Below, piece after piece: positions 52,134-63,606 of a DNA stretch of 64,000 bases (position 1 is its first letter; each line of letters starts with the position of its first letter). The notes under the pieces are model-generated. The model had not been told where the DNA came from and did no database searches. It worked only from the letters and a program-made list of their open reading frames with translations. Source of the stretch: Atrina japonica (lineage: Eukaryota; Mollusca; Bivalvia; Pterioida; Pinnidae); NCBI GenBank assembly GCA_030159075.1, contig BROG01000466.1, positions 132,501 through 196,500 of the forward strand, given 5' to 3'. The translations under genes were made by a program, and so were the position numbers.

Positions 52134-52378
52134 TCTCTCCTCCACTATCAAAAACTGGTCACCACCATATACAGTGAAACTTGTATATAACAATCTCCTT
52201 AGGGACACAAGAAAACCGGTCTTTATAAGAAGGTGGTCTTTATATAGAGGTTGATTTGTACACAAATGGTGCTATTGGGAAAAGAAAAAAAAAAAAAAAA
52301 AAAACAGGTGGTCTCTAAAGCTGGTTTTATTGTAACTGAAAAATTGTTGGGTATGGCGTAAAACAGCATTCAAACAAA
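52134..52378 (+). mobile_element. Family-2 SINE tail split by a nested inverted-repeat element
   Basis: GGGTTCTCTCCTCCACTATC and GGTCACCACCATAT are followed, after the nested element (52172-52332), by ACTGAAAAATTGTTGGGTAT and GGCGTAAAACAGCATTCAAA. Removing the insert restores a continuous family-2 tail. Confidence 0.78.
52172..52332. mobile_element. TA-flanked inverted-repeat element (MITE), 161 bp, nested
   Basis: Starts CAGTGAAACTTGTATATAAC and ends TAAAGCTGGTTTTATTG, flanked on both sides by TA (52170-52171 and 52333-52334). The host sequence is interrupted exactly there. A TA duplication with short terminal repeats is the mark of mariner/Tc1-type mobilisation. It contains a 20-bp A run. 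Confidence 0.8.
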
Positions 52379-52749
52379 GAAATCTGATAATGACAAATGA
52401 ACCATACACATGATTGCATGAAAATAAATTTTAACCCTTTATTTTTATACTAATCATCACTTGTCGACTCCCAATGTTTTAGACGTAGTGCTAGCTTTAG
52501 ACGTACTAGTACTGGCTATGGACAAAATTATTGATTGATCATAGGAACCATTAAATGACAACTGTGTGAAATCTGTAAGTCAGAGAGATCACCCAACAAG
52601 AAAAACCTTCATAGACAATTAACAGGACTATAGTACTAGTATATATATAAGATTGACGTGTGTCATACGCCCTTGGCCTTTAGTCCTGTGTCATTGTGTC
52701 CAATCTAATTATATAATATTGTCATTATCTTGATTTCTTAACTTTGTTT

Positions 52750-52920
52750 TGTTTGTTTGAATGTTGTGTTTTGTCACATTCAACAACTTTTCAGTCATAT
52801 GGTCGAGGAGAGAACCTGGTTACACTGTACCCAGGAAGAGGCTACCAGGTTTCTCACAAAATCAGCTTAGGTTCCAGTGGGACTCAACCCATGCTAGCCA
52901 GAGGTAGGAGATTTCATAAC
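52750..52920 (-). mobile_element. Family-2 SINE
   Basis: The reverse complement gives a B-box-like GCATGGGTTGAGTCCCACTG, then GTAGCCTCTTCCTGGGTACA, AACCAGGTTCTCTCCTCGAC, ATATGACTGAAAAGTTGTTG and a CAAACAAACAAAAC end. This undisturbed copy shows the normal body length. Confidence 0.7.
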
Positions 52921-53430
52921 TAATAACTCATCAAACCCTGAAAAACAATGGACTCTTCTGTAAACCAATGATTTAGACCAGTCCAAATGTGTCTTTAGGG
53001 GTTAATGAGTTAAAATGAATTTCTGCGGCTGAGCACAGTTAAGATACATGTAAGTACCCAGTTATATCTCCATAGGTATGATTGCCAATCTTAATAGATC
53101 TAATAACATACATGTACAATGTATATGAGTTTTTCAATTTTAAATAGTAAAAAACAATGATGAATGAATTGTTGTGGAGTTCTTTTAAAGAATACCGTTT
53201 ACTATCCTCACCTGATAACAACTCTAGGTAAGGCCATCATTATAAAATTATTTGTTTGATGTGAGCCGACCAGTAGTTTAACTTATTAACCTTAAAAACA
53301 AATTTGGACTGGTCTAAGTTATTGATTTACAGAAGAGTCCAGTGATTTTCAGGGGCTAATGAGTAATTAAGGAGTGGTCATTACCCTTGCAATATGCTTT
53401 TTGAATTTCCTTTTTCATAAAATAGACAAA
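52921..53430. other. Unassigned DNA
   Basis: TTAGGGGTTAATGAGTTAAA-type phrases at 52995, 53350 and 54200 hint at an old repeat. No gene. Confidence 0.3.
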
Positions 53431-53434
53431 AAAC

Positions 53435-53678
53435 AATGCATGTGTGTGTGTTGTTGTTGTTGTGTCATGTTGTGTGTCTGTATGTGTTTGTGTGTCTGTG
53501 TGTGATGTGTGTCTATGTATGATGTGTGTAAGTGGTATGTTTGTGTTTGTGTGATGTGTGTCTGTGTGTGATGTGTGTAAGTGGTGTGTGTTTGACTGTT
53601 TGTGTGTTTTTGTGTCTGTGTTTGTGTGATGTGTGTGTGTTTGACTGTTTGTGTGTTTTTGTGTCTGTGTTTGTGTGA

Positions 53679-53708
<30 letters not shown>
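53435..53708. repeat. TG-rich cryptic minisatellite
   Basis: Nested TGTGTGTTTGACTGTTTGTG units, a 60-bp duplication (53582-53640 and 53636-53690) and a terminal TG run. Confidence 0.93.
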
Positions 53709-53711
<3 letters not shown>

Positions 53712-54300
53712 GTGTTAATCATACTACAATAATATGTGTACATTTACATTTAGTCTTCATTGTAAGTTATGCACATGTTTATAACTGAACCAAGTTAGAG
53801 GTCATTTAATGTCATCCGGCCAACAGCTGTTGGTCAGTTCAAGACAGTGTGTTAGAAGTAAATCACCCTCATGTGTTAATTGTCAATAATTATGATAATG
53901 ACATTACTGAGATTTTTACCAATGATCTATGACAACTCTATGTCATAAACATGTTGTGTTGTTACTTAGTGCGTAGAAGTACATGTAGATGCATTGAGAT
54001 GTATTTTTAATCGTTAGCAGTTGGTCATGCAGGTACCTTACCTTTGTCCAGATAATATGTACATGTAGCATATGTATACCTTTACTCATGTTTCTTTTTA
54101 TCATGAATTCATGTGTTTTTCACCATTTACTCATTCACCCCTATAGACACATTTGGACTGGTCTTAGTCATTGTTTTACAGAAGAGTCTATTGTTTTTCA
54201 GGGGTAGATGAGCTACATGGAAAGCTTTAATTAGTGTGCTGGTCTTCATTACATACAGAAGAGCAGTCATTTACACAGTTTTATAATAATTTTACCTTGC
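53709..54300. other. Unassigned DNA
   Basis: Nothing recognised. Confidence 0.35.
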
Positions 54301-54309
54301 AAATGTATA

Positions 54310-54616
54310 CACTGATTGGTCAAGTCTACTCGTAGATTGTTTGACTTGCAAATGGAAGGTTCCGTGTTAGATTCGTGGTACTGGGTCATACCGCAGATTT
54401 TAAAAAAGGTAGGGACAATTTTTTTTGCCAAGAATTGAAAGTCCTCAGATTTTGAATGAGATGTAAACTTGAGGTCTCATGTCATGTCTGAGGTAGGGCA
54501 TTTTGAAAGAACCCTCCGTATTGATGTCAGTCAATAGCACAGGTCAAAATTTGGCCCTTCATCAATAGCTGTTGACATCTCAGTATAAGGGAAAGTGTTA
54601 CAAAAACAACAAACAA
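54310..54616 (+). mobile_element. Diverged V-type SINE
   Basis: Shows TGAGGTCTCATGTCATGTCT, AAAGAACCCTCCGTATTGAT and CAGGTCAAAATTTGGCCCTT in the order of the 4587 element, and ends with ACAAAAACAACAAACAAAC. The tRNA head is poorly kept. Confidence 0.6.
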
Positions 54617-54927
54617 ACATATATACAAAAAGAAGTGCATAAATAAAAAGATGGCACATGTCATGACTGCCTTATACAACCACACACATATACTTCTAAA
54701 TAAAATTACACACACATACTAGTACACCCAAAAACATACACACAATAAATGATTCCAGAAATACAAAATTGTACATGTACATTTAATTAAGCCCCACCCT
54801 TTACTTAAAATATTTATAGTTACATACATGTATCCTATACTAGTCTGTTATAAATTGGCTGAATATTTTTTAAAAAACTCTCTCCCTACCCTCCCCCCTC
54901 TCTGTCTTTCTCTCCATGTACATGTAG

Positions 54928-55030
54928 GGAGCCTCCGTGGCAGAGTGGTTAGAGCATTACACTTTAAATCATTATGTCTCTCATTTCCTGTCAGCATAGG
55001 TTCGAGCTCTGCTGCTCATTTGAAGAAAAT
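54928..55030 (+). mobile_element. tRNA-like SINE head
   Basis: GCCTCCGTGGCAGAGTGGTT (A-box form) and CATAGGTTCGAGCTCTGCTG (B box) are spaced as in a tRNA. It lacks a clean acceptor stem and is followed by a non-matching body, so it is probably a SINE head and not a working tRNA gene. Confidence 0.55.
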
Positions 55031-55034
55031 TTTA

Positions 55035-56400
55035 GAAATATCAGAAAGTATTGAGTAAATACTAGCCTTTTGCACTACGTAGATACCATTTTGTTGCCTT
55101 TGTTTTTGTCCTCTAGTATTTTTTCGTGTTGATGTAATCCATCACTTTCTTTATTAGTACATGTAGTGCTAAAAACGGACAACTATGCTGACATCTGGTT
55201 GGAACCTAGAGCAGTGACTCACACCCAGTTACTGAGGTATACATGATACAATAATGAGAATATGTGTTCATGAATTCCTAAGATATTGGTCAATATCTCC
55301 TTTGCACTTACTATATATATTTTTTTTATTTTATTTTGTTTTGGGGGTAAACCCTTCACTTATTGTCTGAGCTATGATTGTATAAATACTTGGCACAGGC
55401 TTATGTAAGTTCCTTCTGGTAAGTAACTTGTTTACTTTCAAATATAAAATATTCATTACATCCTTTCTTTATGGCAACCTTTCACAAAAATTCATAAATT
55501 TCTTTTTTTTCCCCTTTTTTTATTAAAACAATTTTATTAACTGACAAATGTTGTATCATTTATAACTGTTTTAAAACTTGCATTCCCTTTCAGACTCATA
55601 GACCTTTTCATGATATTCCTATAGACATGAAGGTACATGTAACTGATTGTTTTGCCACATTTTCGGGAATCTACATCATTTTGCTATCCAAAGTTATAGA
55701 ACAACAGTTATTTATGAAAAGGTTTATTGGAGATGAAAAAAATAGAAATGGCATGTAATACATGTGTACACTAAAAGTGAGTTTTTTACTTACAGTGTGT
55801 AAACCCAGATACATGAACCATTTTACAGGCTTTTTAACCATTCTTTTCCCCTGAAGTAGCTATTTGCCGTAACCAAATTCCTCCTCTGACTGACTGAAAT
55901 TTTCTCTTTTTGATGGACACCAGTCCCCAGCACTGACCCCACTCCCAAAGTAAGGTGTGAGACTGCTGACCCTGCATGTATATTTAGCAATACAGAGGAA
56001 CATGTAACAACACTGCACAAATCTGCGCAGTATTCAATAGAATTGATGGCCAAACTTTTGGGATTATGTTTCGACTAGACCTCTCTACATGTAAAGATAG
56101 GAAACTTTACACATGCATATGCAATTTCAATATATAACATATAAATAAAATATGCAGCATTTCTTATCGCCTAATTGATCAGGTGCATTTCTCTGTAGTG
56201 CCGATTACTCATGAGAGTTTTAATTTATTTGTATGTAAGAAAGTAAAGGATTGACATTATTGATGGAACTTTGATCAACCTAAGAGGATTATGTAGATAC
56301 ACCTTGTGACATGTCCATGATATCCGATATTACTTTCTGCAGGTAATATTTCAATACTTTCATCGGTACATGTATGTATGCAAAATGTATGGATCGTTTA
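55035..56400. other. Unassigned DNA
   Basis: No gene or clear repeat. Confidence 0.35.
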
Positions 56401-56615
56401 GGGTCTCACATTAAATCATGAAGTCTCTTACCTCTAATCACATATGAGTCGGTGCAGGTTCAGCCCCTGCTGGAACCTTTCAGATTGTACTATGACCTTT
56501 GACCCCATTACCTATACACAGGTAATGCAAAAAGCCTCACAGAATATAAAATACAAAACTTATATCATAAGTAAAAAATGGTATGATAAATTTAATATGA
56601 AGAAAAACTTGACAG

Positions 56616-56687
<72 letters not shown>
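56616..56687. repeat. (AT)n microsatellite
   Basis: AT run of about 72 bp. Confidence 0.98.
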
Positions 56688-56689
<2 letters not shown>

Positions 56690-56699
56690 AATGTATTAT

Positions 56700-56857
56700 A
56701 GTAGAGCCTTTGTATTAAGATCACCTGACTAATAAGTGAGGTTGTAGCTTAAGTGAGGTTCTTATCAAATATTTATCATGAGACTGAAAATGAAAACTGG
56801 GCTGAAATGGGAGGTCTCCATTTAAAAAGGTAGTCTGTAGGTGAGGTTCCACTGTAA
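56700..56857. mobile_element. TA-flanked inverted-repeat element, older subtype
   Basis: AGTAGAGCCTTTGTATTAAG at the left and GTCTGTAGGTGAGGTTCCAC then TGTA at the right. Closer to 12221-12399 than to the 52172 subtype. A further half-copy is at about 56930-56992. Confidence 0.6.
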
Positions 56858-57164
56858 TAGACAATTATGAAAGATCACCTGTCTTGTTTAACTGCATTCT
56901 GAGAACCACTCAGTTAAAATATTCTTTAAACGAAACCTCTCTTAAGGGACCACCTGACCGGTTGATCTGTAAAGACATGTTCTACTGTACAATTATGTAT
57001 GTATTAACTAGTACAGGTAGATCTAGGTGTAACATTCTGTGTTGAACTATTAGAGTACTGCAAATAGATACATTAGATCAGCCACTTGAATGTTATGTTA
57101 TAACCATCTGTAGATAAAAAGTTTATTACACATGTACATATAGTTATCTGTCTAGCAATGATAT

Positions 57165-57945
57165 ACGAAAGGGAGGGGTTGACAACTGTAAGAGGGTGAA
57201 AGGCTGTTTGACAAATATACAATGTAAGAAGGGGGGGGTTGTTTCACAAATATACAGACTATAAGATGGGGAAGGGTTGTTTAACAAACATAAGAAGAAA
57301 GGGAGGGTTTGTTTGACAAATATAAGAAAGGGAGGGGTTGTTTGACATATATAAGAAAGGGAGAGGTTTTTGACATATATAAGAACTATGTGGGTTAATC
57401 GTTTGACAAATATAAGAAAGGGAGGGGTTTTTTGACAAATATAAGAAAGGAAGGGGTTGTTTGACAAATATAAGAAAGGGAGGGGTTGTTTGACAAATAT
57501 AAGGAAGGAAGGGGTTGTTTGATAAATATAAAAAAGGGAGGGGTTGTTTGATAAATATAAAAAAGGGAGGGGTTGTTTGACATATATAAGAAAGGGAGAG
57601 GTTTTTGACATATATAAGAAAGGAAGGGGTAATTTGACAAATATAAGAAAGGAAGGGGTTGTTTGATAAATATAAAAAAGGGAGGGGTTGTTTGACATAT
57701 ATAAGAAAGGGAGATATTTTTGACATATATAAGAACTATATGGGTTAATTGTTTGACAGATATAAGAAGGAGGGTTTGTTTGACAAATTATATAATAAGG
57801 GGAGGGGTTGTTTGACAAATGTAAGATGGGTGAAAGGTTCTTTGACAGAAGGTTTTTTGCCAGATATAGGAAGGGGCGAGGTTCTTTGACAAATATAAGA
57901 AGGGGTGGGGTTGTTTGACAAATATAAGAATGGGAGAGGTTATTT
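57165..57945. repeat. Minisatellite, about 29-bp unit
   Basis: About 25 copies of GGGAGGGGTTGTTTGACAAA followed by TATAAGAAA, with blocks of variants (TTTTTGACATATATAAG; TGATAAATATAAAAAAG) in repeated order, indicating higher-order duplication of roughly 180-bp blocks. The minus-strand frames (PFLYLSNNPSL repeats) are open only because the unit lacks stops; they have no start context or domain. Confidence 0.93.
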
Positions 57946-58640
57946 GACAGACCAATCTAAATAATACACGTACACTTATAATTATCATCCTGTTTTTGTT
58001 GATATTTCATTATATCAAACATGTGACATCTTATACAAATATTACATACATGTAAATATGAACTGTTTGGGTATAGACGGGTATGTTGACGAAACAAATT
58101 TGTAAAAATTACTCAGATGTAAACCAGTTTTGGACCTTTAACTCTTTCGCAACTTTCATACAGGTGAAATAGTGATACGTAGCACCTTCACATATCGTGT
58201 TGACATCATGGGTATTTAAGATTAGCAAGTCGTGCTTGAAGAAAATGAGCTATTAGTATTAAATAAATGCTCTGTGATGATTCAGAGAATTTCGAAATAA
58301 CTTATAATTTTTAAAAGTATCGCTAAGTAGGTTACTCGAAAAATATGAATTCCACCCACATATCTGAACTCAAACATAAATCATCATGATTGCTTTAGAG
58401 AAAATATCAACTTTCATAACCATTTTGTTGGTCTAGTGTGACATTTTCTGTTTTCTTTTTTTTAAACTGGTTTGTTATGACTATGTCAGCTAAATGTCAT
58501 AACCTGTATCTCGTAGGGTGAACTGATAAAATGGTTCAAGTTGGTGAGTTCAGATGAACATAAATAGTAAAGTAAAACAAAAAAAAACTTATAATTATGA
58601 ATTAGGCAATATTCTTTGTGCATTTTATATATTTTGTTTT
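57946..58640. other. Unassigned DNA
   Basis: Nothing recognised. Confidence 0.35.
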
Positions 58641-58769
58641 GTTTGTTTGTTGTTTAATACCAAGAATTTTTCACTTATATGACATATCACAAGCTAAATA
58701 GTTGGAGTACCTTAAATTTTGACCTGTGCTATGGACTGATGCCATTGTACCTTTGATTAAAGCCTCATT

Positions 58770-58960
58770 GGAAAAACCCATGACAGTAAAAATCGAGGTC
58801 CCGTGTCACAGTAAGTGTCAACATGTTTAAGAATCCTCATTGCTCAATGGCCATAAGTGCTGAGCAAAGGCCAAAATTTGAAGCACTTCACTGGCATTTG
58901 GTGACCTCTCCATATGAGTGAAAGATTCTTGAGTGGGACGTTAACAGCAATACAACAACA
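58770..58960 (+). mobile_element. V-type SINE, 5'-truncated or head replaced
   Basis: GACAGTAAAAATCGAGGTCC, CGTGTCACAGTAAGTGTCAA and TTGAGTGGGACGTTAACAGC follow the 4587 element closely. The tRNA head is replaced by unrelated sequence. Upstream at 58635-58690 a second worn tail appears in inverted orientation. Confidence 0.75.
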
Positions 58961-59012
58961 AGTTCACTTCGTATGTCAATTGCTTTGCAATAGAACAGTC
59001 ACTACCAAGTGT

Positions 59013-59094
59013 TTGGTATGATGAGGTACTGGGAATCAAACCCAAGGCCTTCCACTTTCAGGCTGAGCGCTCTACCACTAGACAAGTGACCATG
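59013..59094 (-). mobile_element. tRNA-like SINE head
   Basis: The reverse complement reads GGTCACTTGTCTAGTGGTAG, AGCGCTCAGCCTGAAAGTGG and GGGTTTGATTCCCAGTACC: A and B boxes at tRNA spacing. The stems do not close fully, so a tRNA-derived element is more likely than a tRNA gene. Confidence 0.5.
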
Positions 59095-59354
59095 CATTTT
59101 ACATGTTTGATATTACAAGCTTATAGAGTGTTGGATGATAAGGATATTGTCACACTGAGGGTTAAAATTTGAAATACAATTCTTAAAATGATGCTGTAAG
59201 TCATCAAAATTCTTTCAATAAACAAATATTAAAAAAGAATTAAATAGAATTTAATAGAAAAACGTCTGTAATTGATAAAATATTTTCTTACTGTTTAGAT
59301 TCATGTGTTGGTGTAGTTCTATGAAGATCAATTTGCACATGCTTACAAACACTA

Positions 59355-60112
59355 TATGGCCGAGTGATTAGAGTATCGCACTTTCAACCAAGAGTCTCTC
59401 ACCCCTGATCAGTGCAGGGCCGAATCCCACTGTAACCTTGGCTGAATTCGGGAAATAGATTGTTTGCCAGTTTAAATGGAGAAGGCTGGTGGTCTCTTTC
59501 TGGTATAGGTTACCAGTTTACATGGAGAAGGCTGGTGGTCTCTTTTTGGTATAGGTTGCCAGTTTACATGGAGAAGGCTGGTGGTCTCTTTTTGGTATAG
59601 GTTGCCAGTTTACATGGAGAAGGCTGGTGGTCTCTTTTTGGTATAGGTTGCCAGTTTACATGGAGAAGGCTGGTGGTCTCTTTCTGGTATAGGTTACCAG
59701 TTTACATGGAGAAGGCTGGTGGTCTCTTTTTGGTATAGGTTGCCAGTTTACATGGAGAAGGCTGGTGGTCTCTTTTTGGTATAGGTTGCCAGTTTACATG
59801 GAGAAGGCTGGTGGTCTCTTTTTGGTATAGGTTGCCAGTTTACATGGAGAAGGCTGGTGGTCTCTTTCTGGTATAGGTTACCAGTTTACATGGAGAAGGC
59901 TGGTGGTCTCTTTCTGGTATAAGTTACCAGTTTACAAGCAGAAGGCTGGTGGTCTCTTTCTGGAAAATAGGTAGCCAGTTTACATGCAGAAGGCTGGTGG
60001 GATCTTCCCGGGAACATTATAAACAGGTTCTTTTCTCCACCATTAAAAAATGGCTGCCAACATGTGACTGAATAATTATTAAGTGTGGCATAAAGCAACA
60101 TTCACACAACCA
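59355..60112 (+). mobile_element. Family-2 SINE enlarged by an internal minisatellite
   Basis: The head has GGCCGAGTGATTAGAGTATC and GCAGGGCCGAATCCCACTGT. The body begins ACCTTGGCTGAATTCGGGAA, then gives way to about eleven tandem units (59465-60000) and resumes at AACAGGTTCTTTTCTCCACC, GTGACTGAATAATTATTAAG and TGTGGCATAAAGCAACATTC. In the undisturbed copy at 52750-52920 the same gap is a single segment. Confidence 0.72.
59465..60000. repeat. Minisatellite, 46-bp unit, inside SINE
   Basis: Unit CCAGTTTACATGGAGAAGGC plus TGGTGGTCTCTTTTTGGTAT plus AGGTTG. The successive starts at 59521 and 59567 give the 46-bp period. Variants TTACC/TTGCC and TTTCTGG/TTTTTGG alternate in a repeated order. Confidence 0.94.
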
Positions 60113-61340
60113 AAACAAAGATGAGTCTAAATCGTAACAGGGGTTACAGGATTGTTTTTGATGTAATAATCAGTGATGCATGAAATCTGTGCAAGATAAT
60201 ATGTTTAGTCACTATCGTAGAAGCAGGGGCATATTGCTTTGTCACTGTCTATGGGTCGGTCCATTCAAAAACAGTTTCCGTTTATTATCTCTGCAGCGGG
60301 TGCACATATTGAAAAGAAATTTGGCATACAGATACATCATACAAATATCTTGGTCAAGTTCTTCATACAATTTTTGACAGAGCTATGCCCCTTTGAAAAT
60401 TTCTAATAATTCACAGTTTCCGTTTATGGGTGAGGGAGGCATAACTGTTTTACAAATACATTGTATCTCTTGTTGGAAAATAGACTTTATTGTTTTTACT
60501 ATAACCAGATTGTGCCACTTTATATTGGTAGACCCATGCATGTATTGCATTTGACATTAATGACATGTAGAAAATGTATAATGTATTCAAGAGAAAAGTT
60601 TAATTCAACAAGGCCATAAACCTGCATTCCATCAGAAATTATGATTTTATTTACATGAATTAATCTCCATTTAAGATGTAGCTGAAAAATATCTGGATGT
60701 ATTTCAAAACATAGGTTATCATAATTACATGTATATTTGCATTAGATATAATTTATGTCAGATTGGACTTAAAAAATAAGAAGAAATTGGACAAAAAATA
60801 ACATTTTAAAAAAAAATCGGGAAAATCATATTCGCAAGATTAGAATCTATGTTTGAAGGATATTTGCATTACAATTTGTGAGAATATCTAACACACAAAA
60901 GACATTATTTACTGGAGTGATTCAGTCGGGGATATGTATAAATAAAGGTGCATGTTTACCTATCAGGCGGTATCACAACTTAATAGAATCAAGTCAGTGA
61001 CCTCTTTTTAAAAAATTGACATACATGTATATGTCCAGGAAACAAACTTATCTTGAGCCGAAGTTTTGTCTTGGGATTAAAGGAACTTTTACCTAAATGT
61101 TTACCAGCATGTTGACTCTTAAAGTGAAACTGAATTAATACAACATTAAAAACTTGTACAGATGTAGGTGTAATTATGACAAGTTATTTGGTATATTACA
61201 TTACCTATACTTGGTGATTTCACCTGGGAACTGTGGGATTTGTTCACTTTGAAGTACAGGTAATATTATAATATTGTATGCACTCTCTCTCTCTCTCTCT
61301 GAAATTAGTTTAGAGACTTCTCATAGAAATGTCGTCAGAT
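60113..61340. other. Unassigned DNA
   Basis: No gene was recognised. The phrase CAGTTTCCGTTTAT occurs at 60270 and 60415. A short CT run lies at 61284-61300. Confidence 0.35.
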
Positions 61341-61346
61341 TATCTA

Positions 61347-61524
61347 CAGTGAAACTTGTATATAAAGACTGCCTTAGGGACACAACAAAAACAGTCTTTG
61401 TAGGGAGGTGGTCTTTATATAGAGGTTGATTTGTACAAAAAATGGTACTATTGGGGAGAGCAAAAACAGTCTTTATGACCAGGTGGTCTTTATACACAGG
61501 TGGTCGCTAAAGCAGGTTTTACTG
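61347..61524. mobile_element. TA-flanked inverted-repeat element, 178 bp
   Basis: Starts CAGTGAAACTTGTATATAAA and ends GCTAAAGCAGGTTTTACTG, with TA on both sides (61345-61346 and 61525-61526). It is the same length class and body as 52172-52332. Confidence 0.78.
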
Positions 61525-61569
61525 TAGTCAGTCAAATATTTGACAAGCCACAATTGTGTCTTTGTTTTA

Positions 61570-61828
61570 TTGGTATTTACATGTATGCCACACTCAGCAA
61601 TTTTTCAGTTACAATGTGGCAGCCACTTTTTAATTATGGAGAGGAAAACTTGATTACAACATAGCCAGGAATATATCTACATTGGACCACAAATACATTG
61701 TAAACCACCAAAAACCCTCAAATAATCAGTTGCATGTACAATTTGAGCAGGGCTTGAACCTGTGCTTACTAGAGGTTTTAGACTTCATCATTTAAATTGT
61801 GGTGCTATACTCTCTTTAAAGCGACCTA
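61570..61828 (-). mobile_element. Family-2 SINE
   Basis: The reverse complement has a worn head, GCACAGGTTCAAGCCCTGCT (B box), CAAGTTTTCCTCTCCATAAT, AAAGTGGCTGCCACATTGTA, ACTGAAAAATTGCTGAGTGT and GGCATAC at the 3' end. Confidence 0.65.
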
Positions 61829-61969
61829 CATTTTGGCAGTGGGATAATGCAACTTGGTCATTTGAACAATACAAGCTGTAAATTTGACAAATAATTTAAC
61901 ATTTACATGTCAATAAGTTTTTCTTTTTCTTTTTTAATGTGTTTATATTCTATAAATCCTGAAACTTTT

Positions 61970-61972
<3 letters not shown>

Positions 61973-62060
<88 letters not shown>
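61973..62060. repeat. (TG)n microsatellite
   Basis: Pure TG run of 88 bp. Confidence 0.98.
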
Positions 62061-62062
<2 letters not shown>

Positions 62063-62527
62063 ATTTGGTAGAATATATGTGCTGGATATAAAATTTTTAG
62101 ATTTCCATATTAGGTCTACTCTAAACCAAGTGGAAATGTATGTCATGATAAAAATAGATCTTGTTACACAGGGCAAAGTTGTAGTACAAGTTTAAACAAA
62201 AAAGACTGGTTATTCAAATGTATTGGCTGTCAGACATATTAACATGTTATGTTGATATGATAATATATATCATACCAATACTTCAGACAAGACATTCACA
62301 TGTTTTAGATTAATAAATGATCAAGTTCTTGTCTATGTTTAATATTGATATTATTACTATGTCAAAATTGTCCTTGTATCGAACTAGTTTCTGATGGCAG
62401 GATATGTAAGCCCACAAATTTGAAAAAGAAAAACATTGTCCACTTTTGTGAACTTACTTTGTAAGTTTAATGTATGTAATACTGAGAGAAGAATCAACTA
62501 TTAATTGTATGCAGTGGTCTATTGGTA

Positions 62528-62765
62528 TTGTCCGATTCACAGAACATGACAGGGCGGAGTAACCTTTTGATTATCACACGGATGATTTGACTCACTTTTT
62601 GGTTATGACAAGCTGCACGAGAAAACGTTTGAAATGTATTCCTCACTGGATACTCTCTTATGTATAGTGACAAGTGGGAACCATTACTCTAGTTAGTGTA
62701 ATTTTAATCTTATGCTTTATGACTCTCTCAGGTCAAGAAAGGGTTCCCAAGACTCCCCCTCTCCC
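62528..62765 (+). repeat. Unclassified dispersed repeat, copy 2
   Basis: Second copy of the 47777-48010 repeat: GTCCGATTCACAGAACATGA, GGCGGAGTAACCTTTTGATT, TATGACAAGCTGCACG, AAGAAAGGGTTCCCAAG. Confidence 0.6.
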
Positions 62766-62967
62766 TTCCCCACCAGGTTATATGGATTTTACTATATATA
62801 GTTCCATTAACATAAAATCTGGTAGATGAAGTGCCGTACGTTCATTTTTGACCTAGACATATTGAAAGTTTAGAAAATGTTGCAACATTAAAATTACACT
62901 GTGCAAGACTAATCGTTCCTACCTGTTGCTATATTTGTTTGGTAGGGAATAAAATGTATGACATCCT

Positions 62968-63230
62968 GTGTACAGGGTTTTCCCTTATGCATGATTTCTG
63001 TGTCTCTGATGCATAAAATCTTTTCAGTGTGAAAAACATGAATACTAGTGAGTCCTTAAGGACGCACAAAAACCTGAGACTGAAAATGTGTGCCATTGTT
63101 TTCATATATTTTCTTGAATTTCATTGACTTTGTGATTCACAACTTTAACTAAGGACTCAGGAATTGTGTTCTTGTGGGTCCCTGGGACTCACTGAATTAT
63201 CATCCTAGGGAAAACCCCGCTGTGTAGCCT
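62968..63230. mobile_element. Inverted-repeat element, about 260 bp
   Basis: Left: GTACAGGGTTTTCCCTTATG and GTGAGTCCTTAAGGACGCAC. Right, inverted: GTGGGTCCCTGGGACTCACT and CTAGGGAAAACCCCGCTGTG. Both outer and inner words match in mirror order, so it is a foldback or MITE. Confidence 0.65.
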
Positions 63231-63391
63231 GTCTTAACTGAAAAGGGGGTACAATTGTCCGTAGAGCTTTTGACTCACAAATTAGAGGTTTCAGTTTCAA
63301 ATCCATGTCCGACCAAAGACATTTTAAGACATTTAGATGCTTTATTGTTCCTTTGCCAAGCACTGTAATAGGTTGATGTCTCCTCATTTAT

Positions 63392-63392
<1 letters not shown>

Positions 63393-63428
<36 letters not shown>
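63393..63428. repeat. Poly(T) run
   Basis: 36 consecutive T. It could be the reverse-complement tail of a retrocopy, but the adjoining sequence was not recognised. Confidence 0.95.
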
Positions 63429-63432
<4 letters not shown>

Positions 63433-63530
63433 ATTTTATTATGGTATTTTGGCCAGGATTTTACATCAATCTCTACAACTCCACCTGGCTAGGGAGTATG
63501 AGGACTTCATATGTATAACTGACCAAATAC

Positions 63531-63532
<2 letters not shown>

Positions 63533-63602
<70 letters not shown>
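63533..63602. repeat. (GA)n microsatellite
   Basis: Pure GA run of about 70 bp. Confidence 0.98.

Positions 63603-63606
<4 letters not shown>

Noticed and set aside
53513..53743. His/Thr-rich frame as a metal-binding peptide
   Set aside because: Translation of the TG-rich cryptic repeat.
54928..55030. tRNA gene
   Set aside because: Box A and B are present but the acceptor stem does not close and the spacing region is too long; more likely a SINE head.
57144..57818. 224-residue minus-strand frame with PFLYLSNNP-type repeats
   Set aside because: It follows the 29-bp minisatellite exactly, and a second frame of the array is open as well, so it is a composition effect.
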